A stretch of 9,923 bases of DNA from Gemmatimonadota bacterium (GCA_019348475.1 JAHWJJ010000133.1:1-9923), one strand, 5' to 3'; positions 1 to 6,632 are shown, counted from the first letter of the stretch. Translations and numbers: made by a program. Notes: generated by a model not told the origin, from the sequence alone.

Positions 1-52
1 GAAAGTGCGAAAGTGCGAAAGTGCGAAAGTGCGAAAGTGCGAAAGTGCGAAA
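1..52. repeat. Octamer tandem repeat, unit GAAAGTGC
   Basis: Six perfect copies of GAAAGTGC fill bases 1-48 and a partial copy (GAAA) follows. The array runs off the left edge, so its full length is unknown. The unit differs by two bases from GTGAGTGC, the consensus of the array at 5194-5305, and by one base from the GTAAGTGC variant found there, so the two belong to one repeat family. An open frame crosses the array, but its product is only a repeated peptide and is not a credible gene. The region from here to base 245 holds no gene I can support. Confidence 0.95.
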
Positions 53-245
53 GGGACGTTTCGGTTGATCTACGGGCGATGGGAAGATGGGGGTTGCCGG
101 CGCTGCGCGCGAGGGCGCCTCCTCGGTACCCGGTCGGAGAGGCGGACGGATGCGGATGCAACTCCCCCGGTCCGCTTTGATGCGGGCGCGCGATGACGTA
201 GGTTGCCCGCGGACCCCTGATCATCCACCCAGGACGACCGCGCGA

Positions 246-1856
246 ATGATCCGCCGAGCCCTGCTTCTTACCGTTCTTGCCGCGCTCCTGTCGGGATGCG
301 CGATCTGCCGCTGCCTTCCCTCCACGGGATCAGCCCCGGTGTCGCTCACCACCCGACCCGAGCGCACCGAGTACCGCGAAACCAGCCGCTACGACGAGGT
401 GGTGGCGTTCATGGAGGCGGCGGACCGCGCATCGCCGCTCATCCACCTCACCACCTTCGGCACGACCAACGAGGGCCGGCAACTGCCGCTCGCCGTCGTG
501 GGGCGGGTGGCGGACGCGTCGCCGGCGGCGGTACGGGCGAGCGGAAAGACGGTCGTGTACCTGCAGGGCAACATCCACGCGGGCGAGGTGGAGGGGAAGG
601 AAGCCCTGCAGGTGCTGCTGCGCGAGATCGTCCAGGGGCGCCACGGGGCGCTGCTGGATTCGCTGGTGCTGCTGGTCGCGCCCATCTACAACGCCGACGG
701 CAACGAGCGCATCGACCCCATGAACCGGCCCCGGCAGCACGGCCCCATCGGCGGGATGGGGGTGCGGCCCAACGCGCAGGGGCTGGACCTGAACCGCGAC
801 CATACCAAGCTGGAATCTCCCGAGGCGCGCGGCCTGGCGCGGATGCTCACGGCGTACGATCCGCACGTCGTCATCGACCTGCACACCACCAACGGCACGT
901 ACCACGGCTATCACCTCACCTACGCGCCCCCGCTGCACCCCAACGCGCCGGCGGAGATCGACCGCATCCTGCGCCGCGAGTGGCTGCCGGCGGTCACCGA
1001 GGCCGCGCGGCGCGAGGGGGACTGGCTGCTCTATTACTACGGCAACGTGCCGTCCGCGGAAGAGGGAAGTCCGTCCGTGGAGCGCGGCTGGTACACCTTC
1101 GACCACCGGCCGCGGTTCGGAACCAACTACGCCGGGCTGCGCAACCGCTTCGGGATCCTGAGCGAGGCGTATTCGTACCTCACCTTCCGTGAGCGCATCG
1201 AGGTGACGAAGGACTTCGTGGACCGCACGCTGGGGTGGGCGCGCGCGCACGCCACCTCCATCCGCCGCGCCACCGCGGCCGCGGACCGCGACGACGTGCG
1301 CGGGCGGCCGCTGGCGCTCACCGCGCGGCTGCGCCGCGAGGGGCCGGTGGAGATCCTGATGGGCGACGTGTTCGAGGAGGCCAACCCCCTGACCGGGCAC
1401 ATGATGCTGCGCCGGTCCGACACCGTGCACGTGGAGCGGATGCCGGAGTTCCAGGCCTTCGACGCCGCCGAGACCGAGCGCGCGCCTGCCATGTACCTGC
1501 TGCCGCCGGGGATGGACAGCGTGGTCGAGCGGCTGCGGATGCACGGGGTGCGCGTGGACTCGGTGGATGACGTGCCGGCGCGGGTGGAGGTGTTCCGCAT
1601 CGATTCCACCACTGTGGCCGAGCGCCCGTTCCAGGGGCACCACGAACGCCGCATCTGGGGGCGCTGGGAGCCGCGCACGCTGGAGATGACGCCGCGGATG
1701 CTGGGCGTGCCCATGGACCAGCCCCTGGCCCGCCTGGTCTTCACCCTGCTTGAGCCGCGCTCCGACGACGGGTTCGCCGCGTGGAACCTGCTGGACCGCT
1801 GGATCGCGGGGGACGGGGCGTATCCGATCCTCCGGGTACCCGCGATGAGGGAATAG
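246..1856 (+). CDS. M14-family zinc carboxypeptidase, predicted lipoprotein
   Basis: Probable metallo-carboxypeptidase that removes C-terminal residues or cleaves peptidoglycan/peptide amides outside the cytoplasm; the substrate is unknown. The chosen ATG gives 536 residues, has AGGA 11 bases upstream and opens with a lipoprotein signal (MIRR, hydrophobic stretch, LLSGC with lipidated Cys18); longer in-frame starts would bury this signal. The M14 zinc site is visible: H111 and E114 in GNIHAGEVEG, and H213 in VVIDLHTTNG. N183-R184 (LDLNRDHTK) fits the substrate-carboxylate site, and E307 in GILSEAYSY fits the catalytic glutamate. The catalytic domain covers about residues 45-335; the remaining ~200 residues are not recognised but are usual for long bacterial M14 proteins. 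The stop codon lies inside a heptamer repeat array. Only a weak promoter-like pair (TTGATG at 177, TAGGTT at 199) is seen upstream. Family assignment is firm; exact specificity is not. Confidence 0.92.
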   Translation: MIRRALLLTVLAALLSGCAICRCLPSTGSAPVSLTTRPERTEYRETSRYDEVVAFMEAADRASPLIHLTTFGTTNEGRQLPLAVVGRVADASPAAVRASGKTVVYLQGNIHAGEVEGKEALQVLLREIVQGRHGALLDSLVLLVAPIYNADGNERIDPMNRPRQHGPIGGMGVRPNAQGLDLNRDHTKLESPEARGLARMLTAYDPHVVIDLHTTNGTYHGYHLTYAPPLHPNAPAEIDRILRREWLPAVTEAARREGDWLLYYYGNVPSAEEGSPSVERGWYTFDHRPRFGTNYAGLRNRFGILSEAYSYLTFRERIEVTKDFVDRTLGWARAHATSIRRATAAADRDDVRGRPLALTARLRREGPVEILMGDVFEEANPLTGHMMLRRSDTVHVERMPEFQAFDAAETERAPAMYLLPPGMDSVVERLRMHGVRVDSVDDVPARVEVFRIDSTTVAERPFQGHHERRIWGRWEPRTLEMTPRMLGVPMDQPLARLVFTLLEPRSDDGFAAWNLLDRWIAGDGAYPILRVPAMRE

Positions 1857-1900
1857 GGAACAGGGAATGATAGGGAATAGGGAACAGGGAACAGGGAATA
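1849..1900. repeat. Heptamer tandem repeat, unit GGGAAYA
   Basis: Seven units in order: GGGAATA, GGGAACA, GGGAATGATA (three extra bases), GGGAATA, GGGAACA, GGGAACA, GGGAATA. The first unit includes the last codons of the peptidase gene, and the TAG stop at 1854-1856 spans the junction of the first two units. Heptanucleotide intergenic arrays are known in cyanobacteria and other phyla; here the function is unknown. Its position directly at a gene end parallels the octamer array at 5194-5305. Confidence 0.93.
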
Positions 1901-2116
1901 CCCTGCGGGTTTCCGCGCAGGCTGCAGCCTGCGGCTGCGGCTGCGGCTGCGCGGCCGCCGGCCCCTGCCGCGCGGCCTCAGCGTGGCGGGTTTCCGTTCC
2001 GGGTAGCTCGTCCCCGTCCCCTGGAGCGGCGCTGGCCGCAGCCGCCGAATCCCACCTCCGCGCCAGCCTCCCCCCAGCCTACGAACGAAACTAACAAGAC
2101 ACTAGCTGATGCAGAG
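1901..2116. other. Intergenic stretch with 18-bp palindrome and CGGCTG tract
   Basis: The gap between the peptidase and the AraC-type gene is 327 bases. After the heptamer array comes a perfect 18-bp palindrome, CGCAGGCTGCAGCCTGCG (1916-1933), then about three CGGCTG hexamers running into GC-rich sequence up to ~1954. The palindrome could fold in RNA as a short hairpin and end the peptidase transcript, but no T-run follows. From ~1955 to 2085 I see only GC-rich sequence without a credible start or Shine-Dalgarno; base composition turns AT-rich from about 2085, where the regulator leader begins. Confidence 0.6.
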
Positions 2117-2169
2117 AGACGGATATATCTTGTGCGTATGATAACGTCGTCAAATGGGGGTATCCGTCT
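2117..2169 (+). promoter_or_regulatory. Leader of the AraC-type gene: 9-bp inverted repeat around a -10-like box
   Basis: AGACGGATA (2117-2125) and TATCCGTCT (2161-2169) form a perfect 9-bp inverted repeat with 35 bases between the arms. Between them lies TATGAT (2137-2142), a fair -10 hexamer; no good -35 is seen. The right arm ends four bases before the GGAG Shine-Dalgarno (2174-2177). The repeat may be an operator, for example for autoregulation, or an RNA stem near the ribosome site. The function is inferred. Confidence 0.4.
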
Positions 2170-2183
2170 TTTTGGAGCATCGG

Positions 2184-3002
2184 ATGGCACGCATTCTCGC
2201 CCTGCTCCCCGATCCCGCCGCCGCAGAGCGACTTCGCGCCGCGGTGGCGGTGAACCGCGCCCGCGCCTCCCTCGGCGAACTCACCTTCGCCAGCGCGTGG
2301 GGCGACCTGCTGCGCCAGGCGCGCGCACATCCGCCCGACCTGGTGGTGTTCGATCCCGATGCCGCCGTGGACGGCGTGGAAGGATTCGGGCAGCTGCGGG
2401 CGGACCAGCCTGCGGTGGCGCTGCTGCCCTACGGCCGCTTCGACGGCGGGCGCGCCCGCGTGCTGCTGCGCCTGTCCCTGGTGGGCGTGCGCGACGTGGT
2501 GATCCGCGGCAGGGACGACGAGCCCGACGCCATCCGGGACCGCGTGGCCCGGTCGCTTTCACGCCGCGTGGTGGACACGGTGTGCGAACGGGTAAGCGAC
2601 CTGTTCCCCGCGCCCCTTCGCCCGCTGCTGCAGTACCTGCTGGAGAACGCCTGCACTCCGCTGGACCCCGCGCGGGCCGCCCGCTCGCAGTACTGCCATC
2701 CCAAGACGCTGCGCGCGCGGCTGCGCCAGGCGGGGCTCCCCTCGCTGAACCGGCTGATCGTCTGGACCCGGCTGTTCTACGCCGCGCACCTGCTGGCGGG
2801 GACCGGCCGCTCGGCCGAGCAGGTGGCGCGGGTGCTGGGGTACCCGTCGGCCGCGGCGCTGCGTGCCCAGGTGCAGCGATATGCCCGGACGCACGTGCGT
2901 GAGCTGCGGGGCCCGCGCGGGCTGGAGCTGCTGCTGGAGCGCTTTCGCGCGCGGTGCCCGGCGGACCGCTCCTCCGCCGCAGAGCCGGCGCTGGAGGGCT
3001 GA
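2184..3002 (+). CDS. AraC-type HTH regulator with degenerate receiver-like N-terminus
   Basis: Predicted DNA-binding transcription factor of 272 residues. The C-terminal part (about 165-240) matches an AraC-type double helix-turn-helix: a first HTH near HPKTLRARLRQAG, the linking helix LNRLIVWTRLFYAAHLL, and a second HTH near RSAEQVARVLGYPSAAALR. Residues 1-125 (RILALLPDPAAAERLRAAV, then DLVVFDPDA near 52-60) have the alternating beta/alpha look of a response-regulator receiver, but the usual acidic pocket, phospho-acceptor Asp and Lys are not clearly present, so phosphorylation is unlikely. The start at 2184 is preferred because GGAG lies six bases upstream; an in-frame ATG at 2154 lacks a ribosome site. 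No sensor kinase is adjacent and targets are unknown. A palindrome CCAGCGCTGG (3039-3048) lies shortly after the stop. HTH assignment is firm, the N-terminal reading is tentative. Confidence 0.85.
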   Translation: MARILALLPDPAAAERLRAAVAVNRARASLGELTFASAWGDLLRQARAHPPDLVVFDPDAAVDGVEGFGQLRADQPAVALLPYGRFDGGRARVLLRLSLVGVRDVVIRGRDDEPDAIRDRVARSLSRRVVDTVCERVSDLFPAPLRPLLQYLLENACTPLDPARAARSQYCHPKTLRARLRQAGLPSLNRLIVWTRLFYAAHLLAGTGRSAEQVARVLGYPSAAALRAQVQRYARTHVRELRGPRGLELLLERFRARCPADRSSAAEPALEG

Positions 3003-3204
3003 TCCCCACGTCGAGCCCGATGTCCTGAAAGACGCGGGCCAGCGCTGGTTCGCCGCAGTTGCGAGGAGGTTCGGGAGAGTTGCATTTTCTTTTCACGACG
3101 GAGAGCGGATTGCATCCCTTGCGGGCGGGCGGCACCCCCGCCGCCGCGGCTTCGGCCCGGCACCCGGACCGGAGCAGATCAACGGTTCACCCCCGGAGGG
3201 ACCC

Positions 3205-3828
3205 ATGCTTCTCACCCGCCGTCTCCTCGGCACGGCCGCGCTCGCGCTCGGCACCACCCTGGCCGCGTGCTCCGACACCGGCACGTCGCCGCAGTCCGGA
3301 TCCGACAACCCGCTGGTCTCGCAGCTCAACCGCCTGGCCGACGGCCAGGGCCGGGTCTACGCCGCGACCGCGGAAGAAGGGAAGACCGCCGGCGCACCCG
3401 AGCCCGTGGCGGGCCCCTCGATGGCGCTGGCGCCCGAAGAGCCGTGCCTCTACAGCCATACGTGCGAGCCGCCGCCCGACCCCAACTGCTACGACTACTG
3501 CAGCTGGTTCGACGTAGACGGGGGCATCGGAACGGGGTACACCTCGACCGGACGGAAGTACGCCAGCCTCTACGGCGCCCTGTACGCCTACTCCGATACC
3601 TACTACGCGGACGTGTTCATCGACTTCTACAGCGCGGGCGGCTGCAACACCCCCACGCGCTTCGACGGAACCTTCCTGAGCGGGTACAACGGCTCATTCA
3701 CTCTCAGCGCCTCGCGCTACATCGACTACGAAGGCACCTTCACCTGGGCGGTCTACGTGGACGGCTACGCGCAGAACCGCTCCGGGCAGAATGGCTACGA
3801 AACGCGGTACGTAAGCACGTGCTTCTAG
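3205..3828 (+). CDS. Tyrosine- and cysteine-rich predicted lipoprotein, unknown function
   Basis: I do not recognise a family. The 207-residue product starts after a strong GGAGG (3195-3199) and has a clear lipoprotein signal peptide: MLLTRRLLG, a hydrophobic core, then LAAC with Cys22 as lipid site. Residues 23-90 are low in order (Ser, Gly, Pro, Ala, Glu) and look like a flexible tether. The remaining ~115 residues are unusual: 17 Tyr between 96 and 207, many Gly, Ser and Thr, and six Cys after the lipidated one (81, 87, 95, 99, 147, 206), enough for three disulfides. The alternating aromatic/polar pattern (YASLYGALYAYSDTYYADVF) suggests a small beta-sheet domain. It is probably anchored on the outer or cytoplasmic membrane and exposed outside. 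A strong hairpin follows within 60 bases, so it may be transcribed alone. Gene reality is well supported, function is not. Confidence 0.85.
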   Translation: MLLTRRLLGTAALALGTTLAACSDTGTSPQSGSDNPLVSQLNRLADGQGRVYAATAEEGKTAGAPEPVAGPSMALAPEEPCLYSHTCEPPPDPNCYDYCSWFDVDGGIGTGYTSTGRKYASLYGALYAYSDTYYADVFIDFYSAGGCNTPTRFDGTFLSGYNGSFTLSASRYIDYEGTFTWAVYVDGYAQNRSGQNGYETRYVSTCF

Positions 3829-3858
3829 TGCGGCCGGGGGCGCGCGCCCCGGACCACC

Positions 3859-3889
3859 GGGGGAGGGCCCGCCGCGCGGGCCCTCCCCC
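3859..3889 (+). terminator. GC-rich hairpin, probable terminator
   Basis: A perfect 13-bp stem (3859-3871 with 3877-3889) closes a 5-base loop, CCGCG. A smaller GC stem of six pairs lies just upstream around 3835-3853. No T-run follows, so it departs from the textbook Rho-independent form; high-GC bacteria often use such stems, but the terminator role is inferred from position after the lipoprotein gene. Confidence 0.6.
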
Positions 3890-3968
3890 CACGACGGGTT
3901 CGATCCTCCTTCTCCACACTCGCATGCACGCTCCCCTCCAGGCGACTGGCGCCGGGGTTCCCGGGCCC

Positions 3969-5189
3969 ATGGCGCCGTTCGGCCGCCGACGCGCGGTGGC
4001 GCGAACCCTGGTCCTGGCGGTCGCCGCCGGGTGTGGCCCGCCGGAAGCGCCGGGGCCGCCCGTGGAGGCCATCCCGGCCTGGTCTCCCGTGGCGGTGGTC
4101 CCGGCGGGCGCCTTCACCTCACCGCGGCACCGCGTGGAAGACCTGGCCGCCGGGCCCGGAGGAACCCTGCACGCCGTGTTCACCGACACGCGCGGCCCGG
4201 TGAGCCGGTGGAACCGCGTGCTGTACGCGCGGTTCGACGGCCGGGCGTGGTCGCCGCCCGAGCCGGTGGACGACACCCCGGGACGGTCGCACGCGCCGCG
4301 GGTGGCCGTGGACGGAGCCGGCCGCGCGCACGTCTTCTGGTGGGAGGGGATGAACACCGCACGCCCGGGCCACGGCACCCACCTGCTGCACCGCGCCCGC
4401 GGGGGCGAGGGCTGGTCCGCGCCCGATACGGTGTACCGCGAGCCCGCGCCCTCGGGGCTGATGGACCTGCAGCTGGCGGCGGTGGCGGACGCCGCCGGGC
4501 GGGTGCACGTGGTGCACAGCCGCGCGGAGGGCCGCCTGGGGTATGCGGTGCGGGAGGGGGAGGCGTGGCGCGCGGGGGCGCAGGCGCCGGCGGGAGGCGG
4601 CTACCTGCGCTGGGACCGCCCGGCCGCCCGCGCGGGCCGGCTGGAGCTGGCGTACGTGGCGGCGCAGGTGTCGGAGGCGCGGCGCAGCGCCAACAACGAC
4701 CTGTGGACGCTGGCGCAGGGGGCAGACGGCTGGCGCGCCCCGGCGCCCGTGCACCTTGCGCCCACCCAGACGCTGGACCCCGCCGTCGTCACCGACGGCC
4801 AGGGGGTGCGGCACGCCGTGTGGACGGAGCGCACCGCCCGCGGCCGCGTGGAACGGCTGCTCCATTCCACCTCGCGCGACGGAGTGCGCTGGGAGGTGCC
4901 CCGGGACGTGGTGCCGCCCTCGCCGGACGCCGACTTCTACGCCCCGCGGCTGGAGCTGGACGCGCAGGGCCGCGTGAACCTGCTCTTCCTCCGTTCGACC
5001 GCCGCTTCCGTCGTCCCGTTCCACGCCCGGGGGGACGGGCGCGGCGGCTGGTCCACGCCGCGCCGCGTTGCCCCCGACGAGCCCTCGGGCCGGCTGGATC
5101 TGGAGCTGGCGGCGGACGCGGGCGGCACACTGCACGCCCTGTGGCGCGGCGTGGACGGCCTGTACCGCCACGCGCGCCTCCCCGGCTGA
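3969..5189 (+). CDS. Secreted seven-repeat BNR/sialidase-like beta-propeller lipoprotein
   Basis: Predicted extracytoplasmic protein of 406 residues with a repeat pattern like BNR/sialidase-fold propellers. A D/G-x-x-G-x-x-H-x-x-W/F motif recurs about every 53 residues: near 57-72 (GPGGTLHAVF), 109-125 (DGAGRAHVFW), 168-184 (DAAGRVHVVH), 216-231 (a degenerate copy, ARAGRLELAY), 269-286 (DGQGVRHAVW), 325-341 (DAQGRVNLLF) and 377-392 (DAGGTLHALW). Between copies sits a W-S-x-P-x-x-V motif (GRAWSPPEPV, GEGWSAPDTV, GGWSTPRRV). Seven copies suggest a seven-bladed propeller. The chosen start gives a signal peptide with GRRR, a hydrophobic core and a lipobox-like VAAGC (Cys22); an ATG at 3924 would lengthen the N-terminus, and neither has a clear Shine-Dalgarno. 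Typical sialidase catalytic residues are not evident, so it may bind rather than hydrolyse its ligand. It converges on terC across a repeat array. Confidence 0.8.
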   Translation: MAPFGRRRAVARTLVLAVAAGCGPPEAPGPPVEAIPAWSPVAVVPAGAFTSPRHRVEDLAAGPGGTLHAVFTDTRGPVSRWNRVLYARFDGRAWSPPEPVDDTPGRSHAPRVAVDGAGRAHVFWWEGMNTARPGHGTHLLHRARGGEGWSAPDTVYREPAPSGLMDLQLAAVADAAGRVHVVHSRAEGRLGYAVREGEAWRAGAQAPAGGGYLRWDRPAARAGRLELAYVAAQVSEARRSANNDLWTLAQGADGWRAPAPVHLAPTQTLDPAVVTDGQGVRHAVWTERTARGRVERLLHSTSRDGVRWEVPRDVVPPSPDADFYAPRLELDAQGRVNLLFLRSTAASVVPFHARGDGRGGWSTPRRVAPDEPSGRLDLELAADAGGTLHALWRGVDGLYRHARLPG

Positions 5190-5193
5190 ATTC

Positions 5194-5305
5194 GCCCGCC
5201 CGCACTCACGCACGCACGCATTCACGCACTCACGCCCGGCCGCACTCACGCACTCACGCGCGCCCGCACTCCCGCACTCACGCACTCACGCACTTACGCA
5301 CTCTC
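5194..5305. repeat. Degenerate octamer array, consensus GTGAGTGC on the - strand
   Basis: Read on the - strand, fourteen 8-base units run in unbroken register from 5305 to 5194. Six are exactly GTGAGTGC; variants include GAGAGTGC, GTAAGTGC, GGGAGTGC, GTGAATGC and GTGCGTGC, with GGGCGCGC, GGCCGGGC and GGGCGGGC more diverged. The array starts at the base next to the terC stop (5306-5308) and ends four bases from the stop of the convergent propeller gene (5187-5189), so it is nearly the whole intergenic region. There is no spacer structure as in CRISPR. Possible roles (bidirectional termination, protein binding) are unproven. Confidence 0.95.
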
Positions 5306-6361
5306 CTACGCCCGCTTGCCGACCTCTTCGCGCGCGGCCCGGTCCGTCGGAAGGATGGGGCCCGCCGGGTCGTCGCCCGGGTTCAGCGGGTCGTGCGTGA
5401 CCTCGTCGTGCTCCTGGAGCGCCTTGGGGAACATCAGCGACAGCACCACGGACCCGATCAGCACGCCGGCCACCACGCCCAGCGAGATCGCGACCGGCAC
5501 GTGATAGTACCCGCTGGCCAGCATCTTGGCGCCGATGAACACCAGCACGGCCGAGAGGCCCAGCTTGAGGTAGTGGAACTTGTCGATCACCCCCGCCAGC
5601 AGAAAGTACAGCGACCGCAGGCACAGGATGGCGAACACGTTGCTGGTGTACACCAGGAACGGGTCGCGCGTGACGGCGAAGATGGCGGGAATGCTGTCCA
5701 CCGCGAAGATGAGGTCGGTGGTCTCCACCATCACCAGCACCACGAACAGCGGCGTCGCCGCCGTGCGCAGCTTTCCACCGATGTTCTCCTTTACGAAGAA
5801 ATGCTTTTCCCGGTACTGCGACGTCACGGGAAAGAAGCGGCGGATGAGCCTGAGCGCCGGGTTGGACTCGGGCTCGATGTCCATCTCGTCCTGGGTGGCC
5901 ATCTTGATGCCCGTGTACACCAGGAACGCGCCGAACACGTAGATGATCCAGTGAAAGCGCTCGATGAGCAGCGCCCCCGCGGCGATCATGATCCCTCGCA
6001 TGATCAGCGCGCCCAGCACGCCCCAGAACAGCACCCGGTGCTGGTACTGCGGCGGCACCTTGAAGTACGCGAAGATCAGGACGAAGACGAAGATGTTGTC
6101 GACGGAGAGCGCCAGCTCGATCAGGTAGCCGGTAAGGAACTCCAGCGCGTCCTTCTGCCCCCCCACGCCCTCGACGGGGAGGTAGCCCAGCCACATGGCC
6201 CCCGCAAACGCCCCCGCCAGCACCACCGTCAGCCCGGCAAAGAGCCCCGCCTCGCGCACCTTTACCACGTGCGCCTTGCGGTTGATGACGCCCAGGTCGA
6301 TGGCCAGGATCACCAGCACCAGGGCGGTAAAGGCCACGTAGGGCAAAACGTTTCCGTTCAA
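5306..6361 (-). CDS. TerC/Alx-family integral membrane protein, probable Mn2+ exporter
   Basis: A 351-residue polytopic membrane protein of the TerC family. Family hallmarks are ELALSVDNIFVF (82-93) and ETTDLIFAVDSIPAIFAVT (213-231) followed by YTSNVFAILCLRSLYF (238-253); the conserved acidic and amide residues D88, N89, D216 and D222 probably coordinate metal. Eight or nine hydrophobic segments are visible, with a hydrophilic loop at about 155-200 and a charged tail after 312. Members such as E. coli Alx are linked to manganese export. The start is TTG: AAGGAAG lies six bases upstream and an in-frame TGA precedes it, so no ATG is available. A yybP-ykoY riboswitch in the leader supports manganese control and function. 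The 3' end abuts an octamer array. Tellurite resistance, the origin of the family name, is not implied. Family call is firm; substrate is inferred. Confidence 0.93.
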   Translation of the reverse strand: MNGNVLPYVAFTALVLVILAIDLGVINRKAHVVKVREAGLFAGLTVVLAGAFAGAMWLGYLPVEGVGGQKDALEFLTGYLIELALSVDNIFVFVLIFAYFKVPPQYQHRVLFWGVLGALIMRGIMIAAGALLIERFHWIIYVFGAFLVYTGIKMATQDEMDIEPESNPALRLIRRFFPVTSQYREKHFFVKENIGGKLRTAATPLFVVLVMVETTDLIFAVDSIPAIFAVTRDPFLVYTSNVFAILCLRSLYFLLAGVIDKFHYLKLGLSAVLVFIGAKMLASGYYHVPVAISLGVVAGVLIGSVVLSLMFPKALQEHDEVTHDPLNPGDDPAGPILPTDRAAREEVGKRA

Positions 6362-6407
6362 GACCGTCTTCCTTCAAACGGCCGCGGCAGCGCGCGGCCT
6401 GGACACG

Positions 6408-6457
6408 AAAAAAGGCGATGCCCTCCGTCCGGGGCCCGGCCACACGCCGGCCGCCCC
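6408..6457 (-). terminator. Putative expression-platform terminator of the terC riboswitch
   Basis: On the - strand a GC-rich hairpin (GGGGC plus GGCC pairing with GGCC and GCCCC across a two-base bulge, 6457-6431) is followed by GGACGGAGGGCATCGCC and then six T (6413-6408), 47 bases before the start codon. The hairpin is not directly against the T-run; alternative pairings exist, such as GGCG with the CGCC just before the T-run, or GGCGA from the 3' end of the aptamer (6474-6470) with TCGCC. The latter would make aptamer and terminator exclusive. The exact fold is uncertain. Confidence 0.55.
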
Positions 6458-6462
6458 GCGAC

Positions 6463-6588
6463 GAAGGTCTCGCCCTGACGAATGACTGCCCCTGCGGGCA
6501 TCCGCGTCCCAACCGGACCGTGCGGGCGCGAACCCGCAGTCTTGACGATCCGGCCGCCGGCTTTCTCGCCGGTAAGCTACTCCCCTTC
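6463..6588 (-). promoter_or_regulatory. yybP-ykoY family manganese riboswitch upstream of terC
   Basis: All conserved blocks of this aptamer are readable on the - strand in order. GAAGGGGAGTAGC (6588-6576) is the 5' side; GAAGG pairs with CCTTC (6467-6463) as P1. A hairpin CCGGC-GAGAAA-GCCGG (6572-6557) follows. Then comes CCGGAT with the conserved loop sequence CGTCA (6547-6543), an apical stem TGCGGG/CCCGCA (6538-6521) and the closing GGTCCGG (6519-6513). The 3' signature GGGCGAGACC occupies 6475-6466. The family binds Mn2+ and usually turns on Mn exporters and TerC-like genes when Mn2+ is high. Location directly upstream of a terC gene is the classic context. The identification rests on motif recognition, not a covariance-model search. 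Confidence 0.9.
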
Positions 6589-6603
6589 TGTTTGCGAGCG
6601 TTG

Positions 6604-6632
6604 AAGCTACCGAGCAATTCTCCTGCCGTCAA
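6604..6632 (-). promoter_or_regulatory. Sigma70-like promoter for the terC leader
   Basis: On the - strand, TTGACG (6632-6627) is separated by 17 bases from TAGCTT (6609-6604). The -35 matches consensus at five of six positions, the -10 at three. Transcription would start near 6597, just upstream of the riboswitch aptamer at 6588, which is the expected arrangement. Confidence 0.5.

Noticed and set aside
1..196. Short open frame across the octamer array
   Set aside because: The product is only the translated repeat plus Arg-rich sequence, with no ribosome site.
87..245. Upstream in-frame extension of the M14 peptidase
   Set aside because: It would place 53 charged residues before the lipoprotein signal peptide and destroy its function.
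330..1643. Long open frame antisense to the M14 peptidase
   Set aside because: Composition is His/Arg/Val-rich shadow sequence, and the + strand frame carries the full M14 motif set.
2281..3135. 284-codon - strand open frame over the AraC-type gene
   Set aside because: It is Pro/Ala/Arg-rich shadow sequence without motifs, opposite a well-formed HTH gene.
5194..5305. CRISPR array
   Set aside because: Units are 8 bases, directly tandem, with no spacers and no cas genes nearby.
4031..6478. 815-codon + strand open frame across the propeller gene, repeat array and terC
   Set aside because: It runs out of frame with the propeller repeats, translates the octamer array and is antisense to terC and its riboswitch; an artefact of high GC.
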